A stretch of 64,000 bases of DNA from an uncultured Acetatifactor sp. (GTDB lineage: Bacteria > Bacillota > Clostridia > Lachnospirales > Lachnospiraceae): assembly GCF_910585425.1 (NCBI RefSeq), contig NZ_CAJUCP010000014.1, positions 19,541 through 83,540 on the forward strand, in the 5' to 3' direction. This document shows positions 1 to 7,977 of this stretch, one piece after another (position 1 is the first letter of the stretch; each line of letters starts with the position of its first letter). Below the pieces are notes generated by a model. The model did no database searches. It was not told where the DNA came from and saw only the letters and a list, made by a program, of their open reading frames with translations. A program made the translations under genes and the position numbers.

Positions 1-176
1 TGCATGGTTCTGGAACAGGGGGAACGATAGCTTTGGACATTTGGAGCAACAGGGACAAGGCGCGGAAAATTTTGTGACTGCGGGCGTAAAATGTGGAAAG
101 CGAAGCAAACCACGGGCTGTCTGCATGGTTCTGGAACAGGGGGAACGATAGCTTTGGACATTTGGAGCAACAGGGA
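1..176. repeat. 55-bp direct repeat pair
   Basis: Positions 1-55 and 122-176 are identical, giving a 121-bp period. The second copy lies just upstream of the isomerase gene. The first copy may extend beyond the window edge. The sequence has no recognisable terminal inverted repeats. It looks like a local tandem duplication. Confidence 0.85.
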
Positions 177-216
177 TGAGAAGCAGGGGCAAGAGGCAGT
201 GACAAGGAGCGGAATA

Positions 217-1152
217 ATGAGGATTGGCGTACAGACCAAAAATGTCGTATATGATGACCGCCCGGAGGACGGTTTCCGGAGACTGAAGCAGGCGGGCTTT
301 TCCTGTGCCGATTTCAGCCTGAACGGGTATCTCACCAATATCAGCCTGTACCAGGGGGAGCGGAATGCCTTTTTTGACAAATCCATCCAGGAGCTGGAGC
401 AGTACTTCGCGCCCCATAAGCTGGGAGCAGCGAAGGCAGCCATAGAAATCAACCAGATGCACATGCCCTATCCGAACTATGTGCCCGGAGGGAGCAGGGA
501 GCTGAACGCCTATCTGCGGGAGGTGGTGGCGCCTAAGAGCCTGCAGGTGTGCGCTTACTTTGGATGCCCGCATATCGTAGTCCACGGCTTTAAACTGGCC
601 CGTTTCCTGGGCTCCGAAGAGGAAGAGTGGAGCGTCATGGAACAGTTCCTGGACTTCCTGGCTCCTATGGCGAAGGAGATGGGCATCACCATATGCATCG
701 AAAACCTGTATGAGAGCACAGGCGGCCATATCGTGGAGGGACCCTGCTGTGACGCCGGAAAAGCGGCGGAGCGCATTGACCGGATGAACGACAGACACCA
801 TGCAGAGGTGCTGGGATTCTGCTTTGACACCGGACATGCGAACCTGGTGGGGCTGGATTTTGAAAGCTTCCTGACTATTCTGGGCCCCAGGCTCAAAGTC
901 CTGCACATCCATGACAATGACGGAGTGGCAGACCTCCACCAGATTCCCTTTACCTTCGCCAGGAGCCGCGAGAATAAGGCTTCAACGGATTGGGGAGGTT
1001 TTGTCCGTGGCTTAAGAGGGAGCGGCTTCGGAGGGACGCTGAGCTTTGAGACCGCCCCTGTGCTGACGGCCTTCCCGGAGGAGATGAAGGACGAAGTGCT
1101 GGCTTTTCTGGCGGGGATAGGGAATCATTTTTTGCGAGAAATACAGCATTAG
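217..1152 (+). CDS. Sugar phosphate isomerase/epimerase-like TIM barrel protein
   Basis: A 311-residue cytoplasmic protein of the AP endonuclease 2/xylose isomerase-like TIM barrel superfamily. Metal-binding motifs are visible: ICIENLYE, then CFDTGHAN, then LHIHDND, then a C-terminal LSFET. Family members isomerise or epimerise sugars or inositols, or act as endonuclease IV-like phosphodiesterases; the length and motif pattern favour a sugar isomerase. The start at 217 is chosen because AAGGAG lies 7 bases upstream and the family fold begins at MRIGVQT; the frame is open for another 42 codons upstream through the direct repeat. It stands alone, so its substrate cannot be inferred. Confidence 0.8.
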   Translation: MRIGVQTKNVVYDDRPEDGFRRLKQAGFSCADFSLNGYLTNISLYQGERNAFFDKSIQELEQYFAPHKLGAAKAAIEINQMHMPYPNYVPGGSRELNAYLREVVAPKSLQVCAYFGCPHIVVHGFKLARFLGSEEEEWSVMEQFLDFLAPMAKEMGITICIENLYESTGGHIVEGPCCDAGKAAERIDRMNDRHHAEVLGFCFDTGHANLVGLDFESFLTILGPRLKVLHIHDNDGVADLHQIPFTFARSRENKASTDWGGFVRGLRGSGFGGTLSFETAPVLTAFPEEMKDEVLAFLAGIGNHFLREIQH

Positions 1153-1228
1153 TGCATTTCCGTTCAGCCCTGTAGGCCTTTCGGGAATTAGTCAAAAGAT
1201 CTGTTGATTGCCAAGTGCCAATAAACAC

Positions 1229-1257
1229 TTGATACAGTCCATTATATGTAGTAAAAT
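1229..1257 (+). promoter_or_regulatory. Sigma-A-type promoter of flagellin gene
   Basis: TTGATA, a 17-base spacer and TAAAAT lie 55 bases upstream of the flagellin start. No good sigma-D motif is seen here; a GCCAATAA at 1217 lacks a partner at the right distance. Confidence 0.5.
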
Positions 1258-1312
1258 ATACCAAATAGAGTGTATTGGGTGGAAAGTTCTGTGACAAAAG
1301 GGGAGTGGGGCA

Positions 1313-2830
1313 ATGGTTGTTCAACATAATATATCTGCAATGAATGCAGAGAGGATGCTTGGAATCAATAGTAAAATACGAGCTAAGTCAACAGAAAAAT
1401 TGTCCTCTGGGTACAAGATTAACCGAGCGGCGGATGATGCATCCGGCCTGGCGGTTTCCGAGAAGATGAGAAGGCAGATTAGGGGACTGAGACAGGCAGT
1501 GCAGAATGCACAGGATGGAATTTCCATGGTGCAGATTGCGGATGGGGCCATGGCGGAAATACAGGATATGCTCCTGAGAGGGATGGTGCTGAGCGTCCAG
1601 GCATCAAACGGTACTTTGTCACAAAGTGACCGTAATGCTATTCAGATGGAGATTGACCAGCTGCGGAAGGAAATAGACGGAATAGCGCAGAGGACGCTGT
1701 TCAATGAGACAAAGGTGCTTCAGGGAGAGATCTATCCTACCCAGGCAGTGGTGGGAGAAAAAACAGAACTTGTCTTTGGCGGCCAACTGCCTGCCTGGGT
1801 GGATATGACGAACACCGGAAGCATGTCCGAGACATACACAAATCAGGCGGACTGGACGGAAACCTGGACAGATGCATCCGGCACCACACAAACTAGGACA
1901 GGGACAGCAAGTATTGATCACGCAGCGGCTCACGTGGATTTCAGCAAGTTCGACGGTTCGCAGTCGATGGTCAATGACTTGATTGGGAAAGGTTTTTACA
2001 CTACTTGCTGTACCTGCAGCAACCATTACAGCATCAGGTTTACTTCCGGAACTACACACAGAATGGAGACAAGCGGCAGCCAGTATATTTTCAATATAGG
2101 AATTGAGGGAGCCAAAGATGCCGGGGAGTTGATAGACCGCATCGTGGAGGGAACCAGGACCTCGGCGGGGAATGATTTTGGACAGCCGGATACCCACTTT
2201 ACTTTGCTGATTAAGGATAAAGCAACCAACCAGTTGATTGTCTGTGACGGCCGTTCAAGCGAAAAGGCTCCCTCGGTTGCAACAAATGGCGGGACGGTTT
2301 CCTGGTCTAACTGGCAGGGCGGTCATGTAGCTTTTGAAACGAAACCATCTGGAGACAGGGGAAAGTTTGACTCAGGCGTTGTAACAGAGGTGAAAATACC
2401 AATATATGAAGACCGCGAAATGGACTGGTATAAACACATTTCCCTGCAGATAGGCGCGGACTCATCCATGGATAATAAGCTGATTATTGAGCTGCCCTAT
2501 ATTAACAGCCGGCGGATAGGGATTGGGGAAGTGAATGTGACTGTTCCCGACGGGCCTGAGGAAGGGATTGATTCCTTTGCGGAGGCCATTGAAAATGTCA
2601 GCCGTGAGCGGAGCAGGATGGGGGCATACCAGAACCGCCTGGAGCATACGGTCAAGAATCTGGACAATGTGGTGGAAAATACGGTTGCGGCAGAGTCAAG
2701 AATCCGGGATACGGATATGGCGGAGGAGATGGTCTTGTATTCCGGCCAGAATATCCTCCAACAGGCCGGACAGTCAGTGCTGGCACAGGCGAACCAACAG
2801 ATTCAGGCAGTGCTGTCTCTGCTGCAGTAA
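1313..2830 (+). CDS. Flagellin with long variable central domain
   Basis: A 505-residue flagellar filament subunit exported by the flagellar type III machinery. The N-terminal D0/D1 helices (about 1-140, with NAERMLGINSK and RAADDASGLAVSEKMR) and the C-terminal D1/D0 helices (about 420-505, ending QQIQAVLSLLQ) are typical and bracket about 280 residues of surface-exposed variable region. That region has an unusual cysteine cluster, FYTTCCTCSNHYS, near residues 227-239. AAGGGGAG precedes the ATG. No other flagellar structural genes are adjacent; a FliD-like gene lies 6 kb away. In the stretch that aligns with the TLR5 contact segment, the arginine and leucine are kept but the REL triplet reads MVL. 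Confidence 0.93.
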   Translation: MVVQHNISAMNAERMLGINSKIRAKSTEKLSSGYKINRAADDASGLAVSEKMRRQIRGLRQAVQNAQDGISMVQIADGAMAEIQDMLLRGMVLSVQASNGTLSQSDRNAIQMEIDQLRKEIDGIAQRTLFNETKVLQGEIYPTQAVVGEKTELVFGGQLPAWVDMTNTGSMSETYTNQADWTETWTDASGTTQTRTGTASIDHAAAHVDFSKFDGSQSMVNDLIGKGFYTTCCTCSNHYSIRFTSGTTHRMETSGSQYIFNIGIEGAKDAGELIDRIVEGTRTSAGNDFGQPDTHFTLLIKDKATNQLIVCDGRSSEKAPSVATNGGTVSWSNWQGGHVAFETKPSGDRGKFDSGVVTEVKIPIYEDREMDWYKHISLQIGADSSMDNKLIIELPYINSRRIGIGEVNVTVPDGPEEGIDSFAEAIENVSRERSRMGAYQNRLEHTVKNLDNVVENTVAAESRIRDTDMAEEMVLYSGQNILQQAGQSVLAQANQQIQAVLSLLQ

Positions 2831-2889
2831 AAGCCGGGAAACAAGAATGTTGGCCGCAGCTGATGAGGAAAGGGTGTCCCTTGCAATAC

Positions 2890-3320
2890 CTCGATGCGGA
2901 CATCACCCGCGCCGTCATCTCCGTACCGGCATATTTTGACGAGCTGCAGCGCCAGGAGACCATGGAGGCCGGAAGGGCAGCGGGATTCCTGGTAGACCGA
3001 ATCATCAACGAGCCCACGGCAGCGGCGCTCAGCTATGGGCTGGAGCACATGGAGGAGAGCCATGTGCTGGTCTATGACCTGGGCGGAGGCACCTTTGACG
3101 TGACGGTCCTGGAAATGTTCGAGGGCGTGCTTGAGGTAAAAGCCAGCAGCGGAGACAATAAGCTGGGCGGGAAGGATTTTGACGAGCGTCTGATCCAATA
3201 TCTGACAGGACAGTTCCGGGAAAAGCATGGAATAGATTTGTCAGAGGATTTGTATGCCATGGCGCGGGTGCGCGATGAGGCGCTGCGCTGCAAAATCGCG
3301 CTGAGTACCCAGGAGAGAGC
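2890..3320 (+). pseudogene. Hsp70 (DnaK-like) ATPase-domain fragment
   Basis: The frame encodes only the middle of an Hsp70 nucleotide-binding domain: VISVPAYFDELQRQ, then NEPTAAALSYG, then the phosphate-2 loop DLGGGTFDVTVLE and the GGKDFDERL segment. The phosphate-1 loop and everything after about residue 270 of a full Hsp70 are missing. The homology begins at about 2895, shortly after the flagellin stop, and ends abruptly at about 3315, where the next gene begins in another frame. It is a both-ends-truncated remnant and cannot be a working chaperone. An open frame exists over 2863-3408. Confidence 0.85.
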
Positions 3321-3322
3321 TG

Positions 3323-4324
3323 GTGAAGCGTTATCCGGACAAGGTCTACTATCAGAGCGAGCTGGCGAAGGCATATCATATGAGAGGATTTGGGCGGAAG
3401 GCATATGATATGTTTCAAAAGGTCTATGAAGAGGGATGGCGTGAGACGGATTTCATGACCCTGTACAGTCTGTGCTGCTTCAGCCGGGAGCGGTATGATG
3501 AGGCTGCCCGGATTTTGACCGAGCTGATAGACTCTGTTCCGGGCGAAAAAATCAATCAGATGATACCGAAGTTATTGGAGGCGTATACAGGGCTGTTCAC
3601 GATTCATGGCGCGGAGCCGTTCCCCATTGGGGCTGTCGCGGAAAAATTCAGCGCGTTCCTGAATCAGGTCGGAGACCGGATTCAGGATTACGAGGAACAG
3701 CTGATGGGAATATTGTTGGGTGCCTGTGCGGCGACCGTCACGGAAGAAGGGGAGGAGATCCGCGAGCTGGTCAGTCAGATTCAGGAGCTGCTGTCGATCG
3801 ATTCTCCGGAGATGATGCCGGAGGAGATGGCCGAGGCCTATGAGATAATAGAGGATAAGCGGTTCAGTGAAATGATGAAGCTGACCATAAAGGCCTTTAT
3901 GCTGTTGGATGACATGGAGTATCCGGAGGAAGATTTTGAAGAGTACGCCCGGTTCAAGCAGTTGGACGCATTTCTCTGCCAGCTGGAGGCGTGGCCCAGC
4001 CGGCGCGGAGAGCTGGAGCTCTTAAAAAAGGAATATCCGAACATTTATGAGTGCGGTACGGATGTCTGGGAGATGCTGCGCCAAAGCAGGGCGGATAAAG
4101 GGCATATGCTGGGTGCCGTGTTGGCGGAGTACGGAAAAATGGAACGGAAATTCAAATGCGGGCATTACTATGAGCTCTATCCGGAAAGGCGCGCGGCCCA
4201 GGTTCAGTGGGACAGCCAGGAGACAGGGACCTTCGTCCGTCAGGGCAGAAAAATCGGGCGCAATGAGCCCTGTCCCTGTGGGAGCGGAAGGAAATATAAG
4301 AATTGCTGTGGAAAAGGGAGGTAG
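3323..4324 (+). CDS. TPR-like protein with C-terminal SEC-C zinc motif
   Basis: A 333-residue protein read from a GTG start with AGGAGAG 6 bases upstream. Residues 1-70 look like tetratricopeptide helices (YYQSELAKAYHMRGFGRKAYDMF). The middle is helical and acidic. The C-terminus carries a SEC-C zinc-binding motif, EPCPCGSGRKYKNCCG (about 314-329), as found at the end of SecA and in many stand-alone proteins. The N-terminus starts inside a repeat exactly where the Hsp70 fragment ends, so the original protein was probably longer and a deletion fused the two loci. Whether the fused gene is still functional is unknown. Confidence 0.75.
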   Translation: MKRYPDKVYYQSELAKAYHMRGFGRKAYDMFQKVYEEGWRETDFMTLYSLCCFSRERYDEAARILTELIDSVPGEKINQMIPKLLEAYTGLFTIHGAEPFPIGAVAEKFSAFLNQVGDRIQDYEEQLMGILLGACAATVTEEGEEIRELVSQIQELLSIDSPEMMPEEMAEAYEIIEDKRFSEMMKLTIKAFMLLDDMEYPEEDFEEYARFKQLDAFLCQLEAWPSRRGELELLKKEYPNIYECGTDVWEMLRQSRADKGHMLGAVLAEYGKMERKFKCGHYYELYPERRAAQVQWDSQETGTFVRQGRKIGRNEPCPCGSGRKYKNCCGKGR

Positions 4325-4371
4325 CCTGTTGGGATTGGCTGGGATATGGTAGCCCGGACATGAAAAAATAC

Positions 4372-4400
4372 TTGCAGAATCACCGAATTTATGATAAAAT
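4372..4400 (+). promoter_or_regulatory. Promoter for HTH gene leader
   Basis: TTGCAG, 17 bases, TAAAAT. It would start a leader of about 155 bases ahead of the HTH gene at 4563. Confidence 0.5.
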
Positions 4401-4407
4401 ATTCAAT

Positions 4408-4514
4408 TAGGAAGACCTATACCCAGAGCATGTACCAACCCATATACAAAAGATAAAATGGGTATGTTCTTCCGACAGGAAAAGGCAGAGAGCATAGTAC
4501 ACTGCCTTTTTTGT
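4408..4514 (+). promoter_or_regulatory. Structured leader with attenuator-like terminator
   Basis: Two elements follow the promoter. An imperfect long-range hairpin pairs 4410-4424 with 4460-4473, and a competing ACCCAT/ATGGGT stem lies inside it (4438-4443 with 4458-4463). Then a terminator-like hairpin, AAAAGGCAG (4480-4488) with CTGCCTTTT (4502-4510), runs into a T tract. The coding start is 50 bases further on. The arrangement resembles a cis-acting RNA attenuator; I do not recognise a known riboswitch class. Confidence 0.45.
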
Positions 4515-4562
4515 GTTACAAAATAGTGCCCCAGGACAGCAGCCGCTGCGGCAGGAGGACAT

Positions 4563-4928
4563 ATGCGCATGCACAGACTCATTATGCTGAAATACATCCC
4601 CGACAAGACAATGGGCATAGACATGAAACTGACCGGCCGCAGGCTGAAAAGCCTCTGCGACAGGCGTGAAATCACGGTAAAGACAATCCAAAAGGAGTTG
4701 TACATCGGCTCCTTCCAGTCCGTCTACGCCTGGTTTGCGGGGAAGACCCTGCCAAGTCTGGACAATATGTACCGCCTCAGCAGGCTCCTGCGTGTCCCCA
4801 TGGACGAGATGATAGTAGATATGGCGGGGGAGTGCTGGGTTCCGCTGGAATTGGAGAGCACGGAGACCGAAAGCGCGAACGGCCGTATTTTTGGATACTT
4901 TAACAGATTGGAAGAACTGGCGGGCTGA
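4563..4928 (+). CDS. XRE-like helix-turn-helix protein
   Basis: A 121-residue protein with a helix-turn-helix in its middle (LKSLCDRREITVKTIQKELYIGSFQSVYAWFAGKTLPSLDNMYRLSRLL, about residues 30-80, seen in pieces), of the lambda-repressor-like type. AGGAGG 4 bases before the ATG supports this start; ATG codons at 4569 and 4623 are alternatives. It lies directly upstream of the five-serine peptide/radical SAM operon, separated by a hairpin and a new promoter, so it could regulate that operon; this is inference from position only. Confidence 0.7.
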   Translation: MRMHRLIMLKYIPDKTMGIDMKLTGRRLKSLCDRREITVKTIQKELYIGSFQSVYAWFAGKTLPSLDNMYRLSRLLRVPMDEMIVDMAGECWVPLELESTETESANGRIFGYFNRLEELAG

Positions 4929-4943
4929 GAGGCCCGCCTTTCA
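4919..4943 (+). terminator. Hairpin overlapping the HTH stop codon
   Basis: GGCGGGC and GCCCGCC pair around a short loop holding the stop codon, followed by TTTC. Probably a weak terminator separating the HTH gene from the next operon. Confidence 0.5.
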
Positions 4944-4955
4944 GTTGTAAACTGA

Positions 4956-4984
4956 ATGACATCCTCTGTGGGCTTATCTATAAT
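4956..4984 (+). promoter_or_regulatory. Promoter of the five-serine peptide/radical SAM operon
   Basis: ATGACA, 17 bases, TATAAT: one mismatch from consensus. It lies after the hairpin that ends the HTH gene and about 55 bases before the first peptide start, so the three-gene operon has its own strong promoter. Confidence 0.65.
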
Positions 4985-5042
4985 AAAAGGGAACAGTCGG
5001 CAGAAGCCTGCCGCAGCACCTATAAACCAAGGAGGACACAGG

Positions 5043-5405
5043 ATGAAGATTAGGACGGACTATGTGACAAATTCCAGTAGCAGCAGTTTTATCATTGCCA
5101 GAAGGGAGGCTCTGTCGCAACGCCAGAAGGACGCTATAGTAGATTTCGTAGTGTCCAGGATGCTGGGCGAGAAGGTGGCTTCCTCTCGGGAAGAACTGGA
5201 CGGATATGCCCGGGAGTATGGAATCAATGACGAGAAGCGGACACGGATGCAGGCAGGAATCGACCAGGGGCTGTCCATATATTCCGGCTATGTCTCCTTT
5301 GAGGAGGGGAATGAGATTGAATATCTGATGAAAGGCCTGTGGAAAGCCCTGGAGAAAGCGGATTCCGAATCTTTTGCGGGCATCGACACCTCACTGGATT
5401 ATTGA
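5043..5405 (+). CDS. Five-serine motif peptide/protein 1 (putative radical SAM partner)
   Basis: A 120-residue protein starting MKIRTDYVTNSSSSSFIIAR. The serine run is residues 11-15. The start is set by AAGGAGG and by exact agreement with the paralogue at 6585. No membrane segment, cysteine or double-glycine leader site is present. The rest is helical and charged, and ends with LWKALEK and a GIDTSLDY tail matched in the paralogue. I recognise this N-terminal motif as recurrent in uncharacterised clostridial proteins, but know no assigned function. Its place immediately before a radical SAM/SPASM gene suggests it is the substrate, or a carrier, for that enzyme; this is inference. Confidence 0.8.
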   Translation: MKIRTDYVTNSSSSSFIIARREALSQRQKDAIVDFVVSRMLGEKVASSREELDGYAREYGINDEKRTRMQAGIDQGLSIYSGYVSFEEGNEIEYLMKGLWKALEKADSESFAGIDTSLDY

Positions 5406-5418
5406 CGGCGGTGCTAAG

Positions 5419-6588
5419 ATGGAGAAAAACAGTTTGCACCATATCAGAGGAAAACGATATCCATACCTTTCAGCGTTCGATGAGGATACGGGCCTGTACT
5501 TCAGGACAGGAATATTAAAAGACGGAAAGGATACGGGCATCGACCCGTTCAGGGCAGACTTCCCGGAGCTTTTGGACGTCGGCATCATGGGGAGCTGCAC
5601 CCACGGGGAAAGCGGATTGTGCCAGAAAGCAGGAATCGACTGCTATCAGAGCGGGCCGCAAATCCGCCAGAACCATATGTCCCTGGATGATTTCAGACGG
5701 ATTGTGGAGGAATGCCGGGGGAGGACATACCAGTTTGCTCTGGGCGGCAGAGGAGACCCCGACCAGCATCCGGATTTCGCGGAAATGCTGGCGTATAGCC
5801 GCCGCCATGGGATTGTGCCTAATTTTACGACTTCTGGACTGGGAATGACGTCCGGTATAGCAGAGCTGTGCCGCAAATATTGTGGGGCAGTTGCGGTAAG
5901 CTGGTATCGGAGCCGTTATACAGACAGGGCGATAGACATCCTGCTTCAGGCCGGTGTCAGGACGAATGTCCATTATGTGCTGGACACGAGGACATTGAAA
6001 GAAGCGGTCCGGCTTTTGAAAGAGGACGGATTTCCCAAAGGCATCAATGCGGTGGTCTTTCTGCTGTATAAGCCCGTAGGGCTGGGGACAAGGGAATACA
6101 TCATAACGGAAAGGACCGAACATCTGAAAGAATTCTTTGCGTTGATTGACAGAGGAGGGTATCCCTTTAAAATAGGATTCGACTCATGTACGGTACCCGG
6201 CCTGCTTCGGTACTCAAAGGCCACCGACCCGGCAAGCATTGATACATGCGAGGGTGGCCGGTGGTCAGCTTACATCACGCCGGATATGCAGATGCTTCCC
6301 TGCAGCTTTGACAATCAGCAGATGCACTGGGCAATGGATTTACGGAAACATACGATTGAGGAGGCGTGGAACAGCCAACGCTTTAGCGAATTCCGCAAAA
6401 TCATGGCAGACGCGTGCCCTGAGTGCGACAAAAGGGAAAGCTGCATGGGAGGTTGCCCTATCTGCCCGGAAATCGTATTGTGCGGACAGACATCTCGAAG
6501 ACAGATACACCAATATATGGAAAGCGGATACACCGAAGCCCGATACATTGAAACATTGAATACAGAACAAGGAGAAAAGCAGACATGA
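5419..6588 (+). CDS. Radical SAM/SPASM-domain enzyme with CX7CX6C cluster
   Basis: A 389-residue enzyme. The cluster cysteines are C60, C68 and C75 (GSCTHGESGLC, then KAGIDC), a CX7CX6C spacing in place of the usual CX3CX2C. A GGRGDPDQHPDF stretch takes the place of the GGEP motif. The C-terminus has a SPASM-like auxiliary cluster: a CX17C pair (DTCEGG to MLPC) and CX2CX5CX3C (CPECDKRESCMGGC) plus a final EIVLC. Radical SAM/SPASM enzymes commonly modify peptides by oxidation or cross-linking. It starts 13 bases after peptide 1 and its stop overlaps the ATG of peptide 2, so the three genes are translationally linked. The ATG at 5419 is preferred over an upstream GTG-less extension because homology begins at MEKN; the ribosome site is weak. 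Confidence 0.88.
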   Translation: MEKNSLHHIRGKRYPYLSAFDEDTGLYFRTGILKDGKDTGIDPFRADFPELLDVGIMGSCTHGESGLCQKAGIDCYQSGPQIRQNHMSLDDFRRIVEECRGRTYQFALGGRGDPDQHPDFAEMLAYSRRHGIVPNFTTSGLGMTSGIAELCRKYCGAVAVSWYRSRYTDRAIDILLQAGVRTNVHYVLDTRTLKEAVRLLKEDGFPKGINAVVFLLYKPVGLGTREYIITERTEHLKEFFALIDRGGYPFKIGFDSCTVPGLLRYSKATDPASIDTCEGGRWSAYITPDMQMLPCSFDNQQMHWAMDLRKHTIEEAWNSQRFSEFRKIMADACPECDKRESCMGGCPICPEIVLCGQTSRRQIHQYMESGYTEARYIETLNTEQGEKQT

Positions 6589-6956
6589 AGATACGGACAG
6601 ATTTTGTTGCCAATTCGAGCTCCAGCAGTTTCATACTTGCCAGGAAAGGCGCTCTGACAGAGCAGCAGAAAGCGGCAATCATCGCATACGTGGAGGAGAA
6701 CTTGTTGGGCCAGCGTGTAGAGACGCTTGAGCAGCTGCGGGAATTCGCGGATAAGAACGGATTCAGCGAGGATGGAGAGCTCTTCAGGGAAGCCCGGGAA
6801 TATCTGGAGAAAGGCTATGTCATAAGCGGCGATACGATTGACTTTGAATGCATGTTCGGAGAAGAATATGTGGATGTGCTGCACGGGATCTGGAAGGTCC
6901 TGGAGAAGAATGGAGATGGGAACTTTGTAGGCATTGATGTAGACTTGACATATTGA
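6585..6956 (+). CDS. Five-serine motif peptide/protein 2 (putative radical SAM partner)
   Basis: A 123-residue paralogue of the product at 5043, starting MKIRTDFVANSSSSSFILAR. The serines are again residues 11-15. The ATG overlaps the stop of the radical SAM gene (ATGA), and AAGGAG precedes it. Both proteins share the N-terminal 20 residues almost exactly, an AL..QQK.AI helix, a GIWKVLEK/LWKALEK segment and a VGID..LTY tail, while the middle differs. It has a single cysteine (ECMF). No secretion signal or transporter gene is beside it, so the pair may be intracellular proteins, not exported toxins. Confidence 0.8.
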   Translation: MKIRTDFVANSSSSSFILARKGALTEQQKAAIIAYVEENLLGQRVETLEQLREFADKNGFSEDGELFREAREYLEKGYVISGDTIDFECMFGEEYVDVLHGIWKVLEKNGDGNFVGIDVDLTY

Positions 6957-7099
6957 GCCAGAAGCAGATAAGTACCCAGGATCGGATATAACCACAGACA
7001 GGGCATCGCCCAGACAGAAAAAATCGCGCCCTGGGCAGTGCATAATCTCCCCCATCTCCGCAGACCCTAATAGGACACCAACCCTACAGAGGTCTGCCG

Positions 7100-7966
7100 A
7101 TGAAAACCCGAACACCCCCAGCCAACCGTATACCCCGCCTCCTGCTGAGGACCCTGCTCGCCCTCGGCGCCCTCTCCGCCGTCCTGGCCCTCTGGACAGC
7201 CCAGGCAGAGGCCTTTGTCCACTACGCGCCGGAATGCGGACAGGAGGACCTGTTGCCCGTCCTCCGGAAGGAAATCCTGACCGAAGCTGACTACACGCTC
7301 ATCTTCCGCCAGACAGGCCTGGCCCGGCCCGGCGTAGACCAGCTCTATGCCTCCGACAGGCAGCAGGAGCTCCTGGGCCTTCAGCAGCGGTATTTCGCTG
7401 ACGCCGAGGTAGAGTGCAGCCACAGCAACCTGTTCACCCGCAGCGAGAGATTAACGAATTTCCGCTCATTAGTCTATGATGTTGACTTTCTCCCCACGGT
7501 CCAGGACGGGGACATCCTCATCACCTTCAACGGCCATGTCTTCGGCTGGCGCAGCGGCCACGCCGCCATCGTGGTGGACGCCGAAGACCGCCTGACGCTG
7601 GAGGCCATCATGCCGGGCTGTGATTCCGGAATCTGCGGCCTGGAGAGCTGGGAGGAATACCCCGGCTTCGCCCTGCTTCGGCTGAAAGACGCTTCCGCGC
7701 AGGAGCGGAGGCAGATTGCAGCGTATGCCAGAGAGCACCTGACCGGCCTGCCCTACAGCCTTACGGTCTTTACTGAAAGCGGCGGGGCAGATGCGGGGGA
7801 GATGCCTCTTTCCGGCACCCAGTGCGCCCACCTGGTCTGGTACGCCTACCATCAATTCGGCTACGACCTGGACAGCAACGGCGGATTTGTGGTCACGCCG
7901 GACGACCTGTACCACAGCAGCCTCCTGGAGCTCGTCCAGATTTACGGCCTGCCTCCCAATTCTTAA
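7100..7966 (+). CDS. Secreted papain-fold hydrolase (permuted NlpC/P60, YiiX-like)
   Basis: A 288-residue protein with an N-terminal signal peptide (basic start, hydrophobic residues about 12-32, cleavage near AQAEA). The fold is the circularly permuted NlpC/P60 or LRAT-type papain family: H154 in WRSGHAAIVVD comes first and the candidate nucleophile C242 in GTQCAHLVWYAY comes second. Members act as cell-wall amidases, peptidases or lipid-processing hydrolases. It would work outside the membrane. It follows the five-serine operon by 143 bases with no clear promoter or terminator between them, so cotranscription is possible. The ribosome site is weak. Confidence 0.75.
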   Translation: MKTRTPPANRIPRLLLRTLLALGALSAVLALWTAQAEAFVHYAPECGQEDLLPVLRKEILTEADYTLIFRQTGLARPGVDQLYASDRQQELLGLQQRYFADAEVECSHSNLFTRSERLTNFRSLVYDVDFLPTVQDGDILITFNGHVFGWRSGHAAIVVDAEDRLTLEAIMPGCDSGICGLESWEEYPGFALLRLKDASAQERRQIAAYAREHLTGLPYSLTVFTESGGADAGEMPLSGTQCAHLVWYAYHQFGYDLDSNGGFVVTPDDLYHSSLLELVQIYGLPPNS

Positions 7967-7977
7967 GAAAATCTAAA

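Noticed and set aside
1217..1224. Sigma-D -10 element GCCAATAA for flagellin
   Set aside because: No TAAA at 14-16 bases upstream; the sigma-A-type promoter at 1229 fits better.
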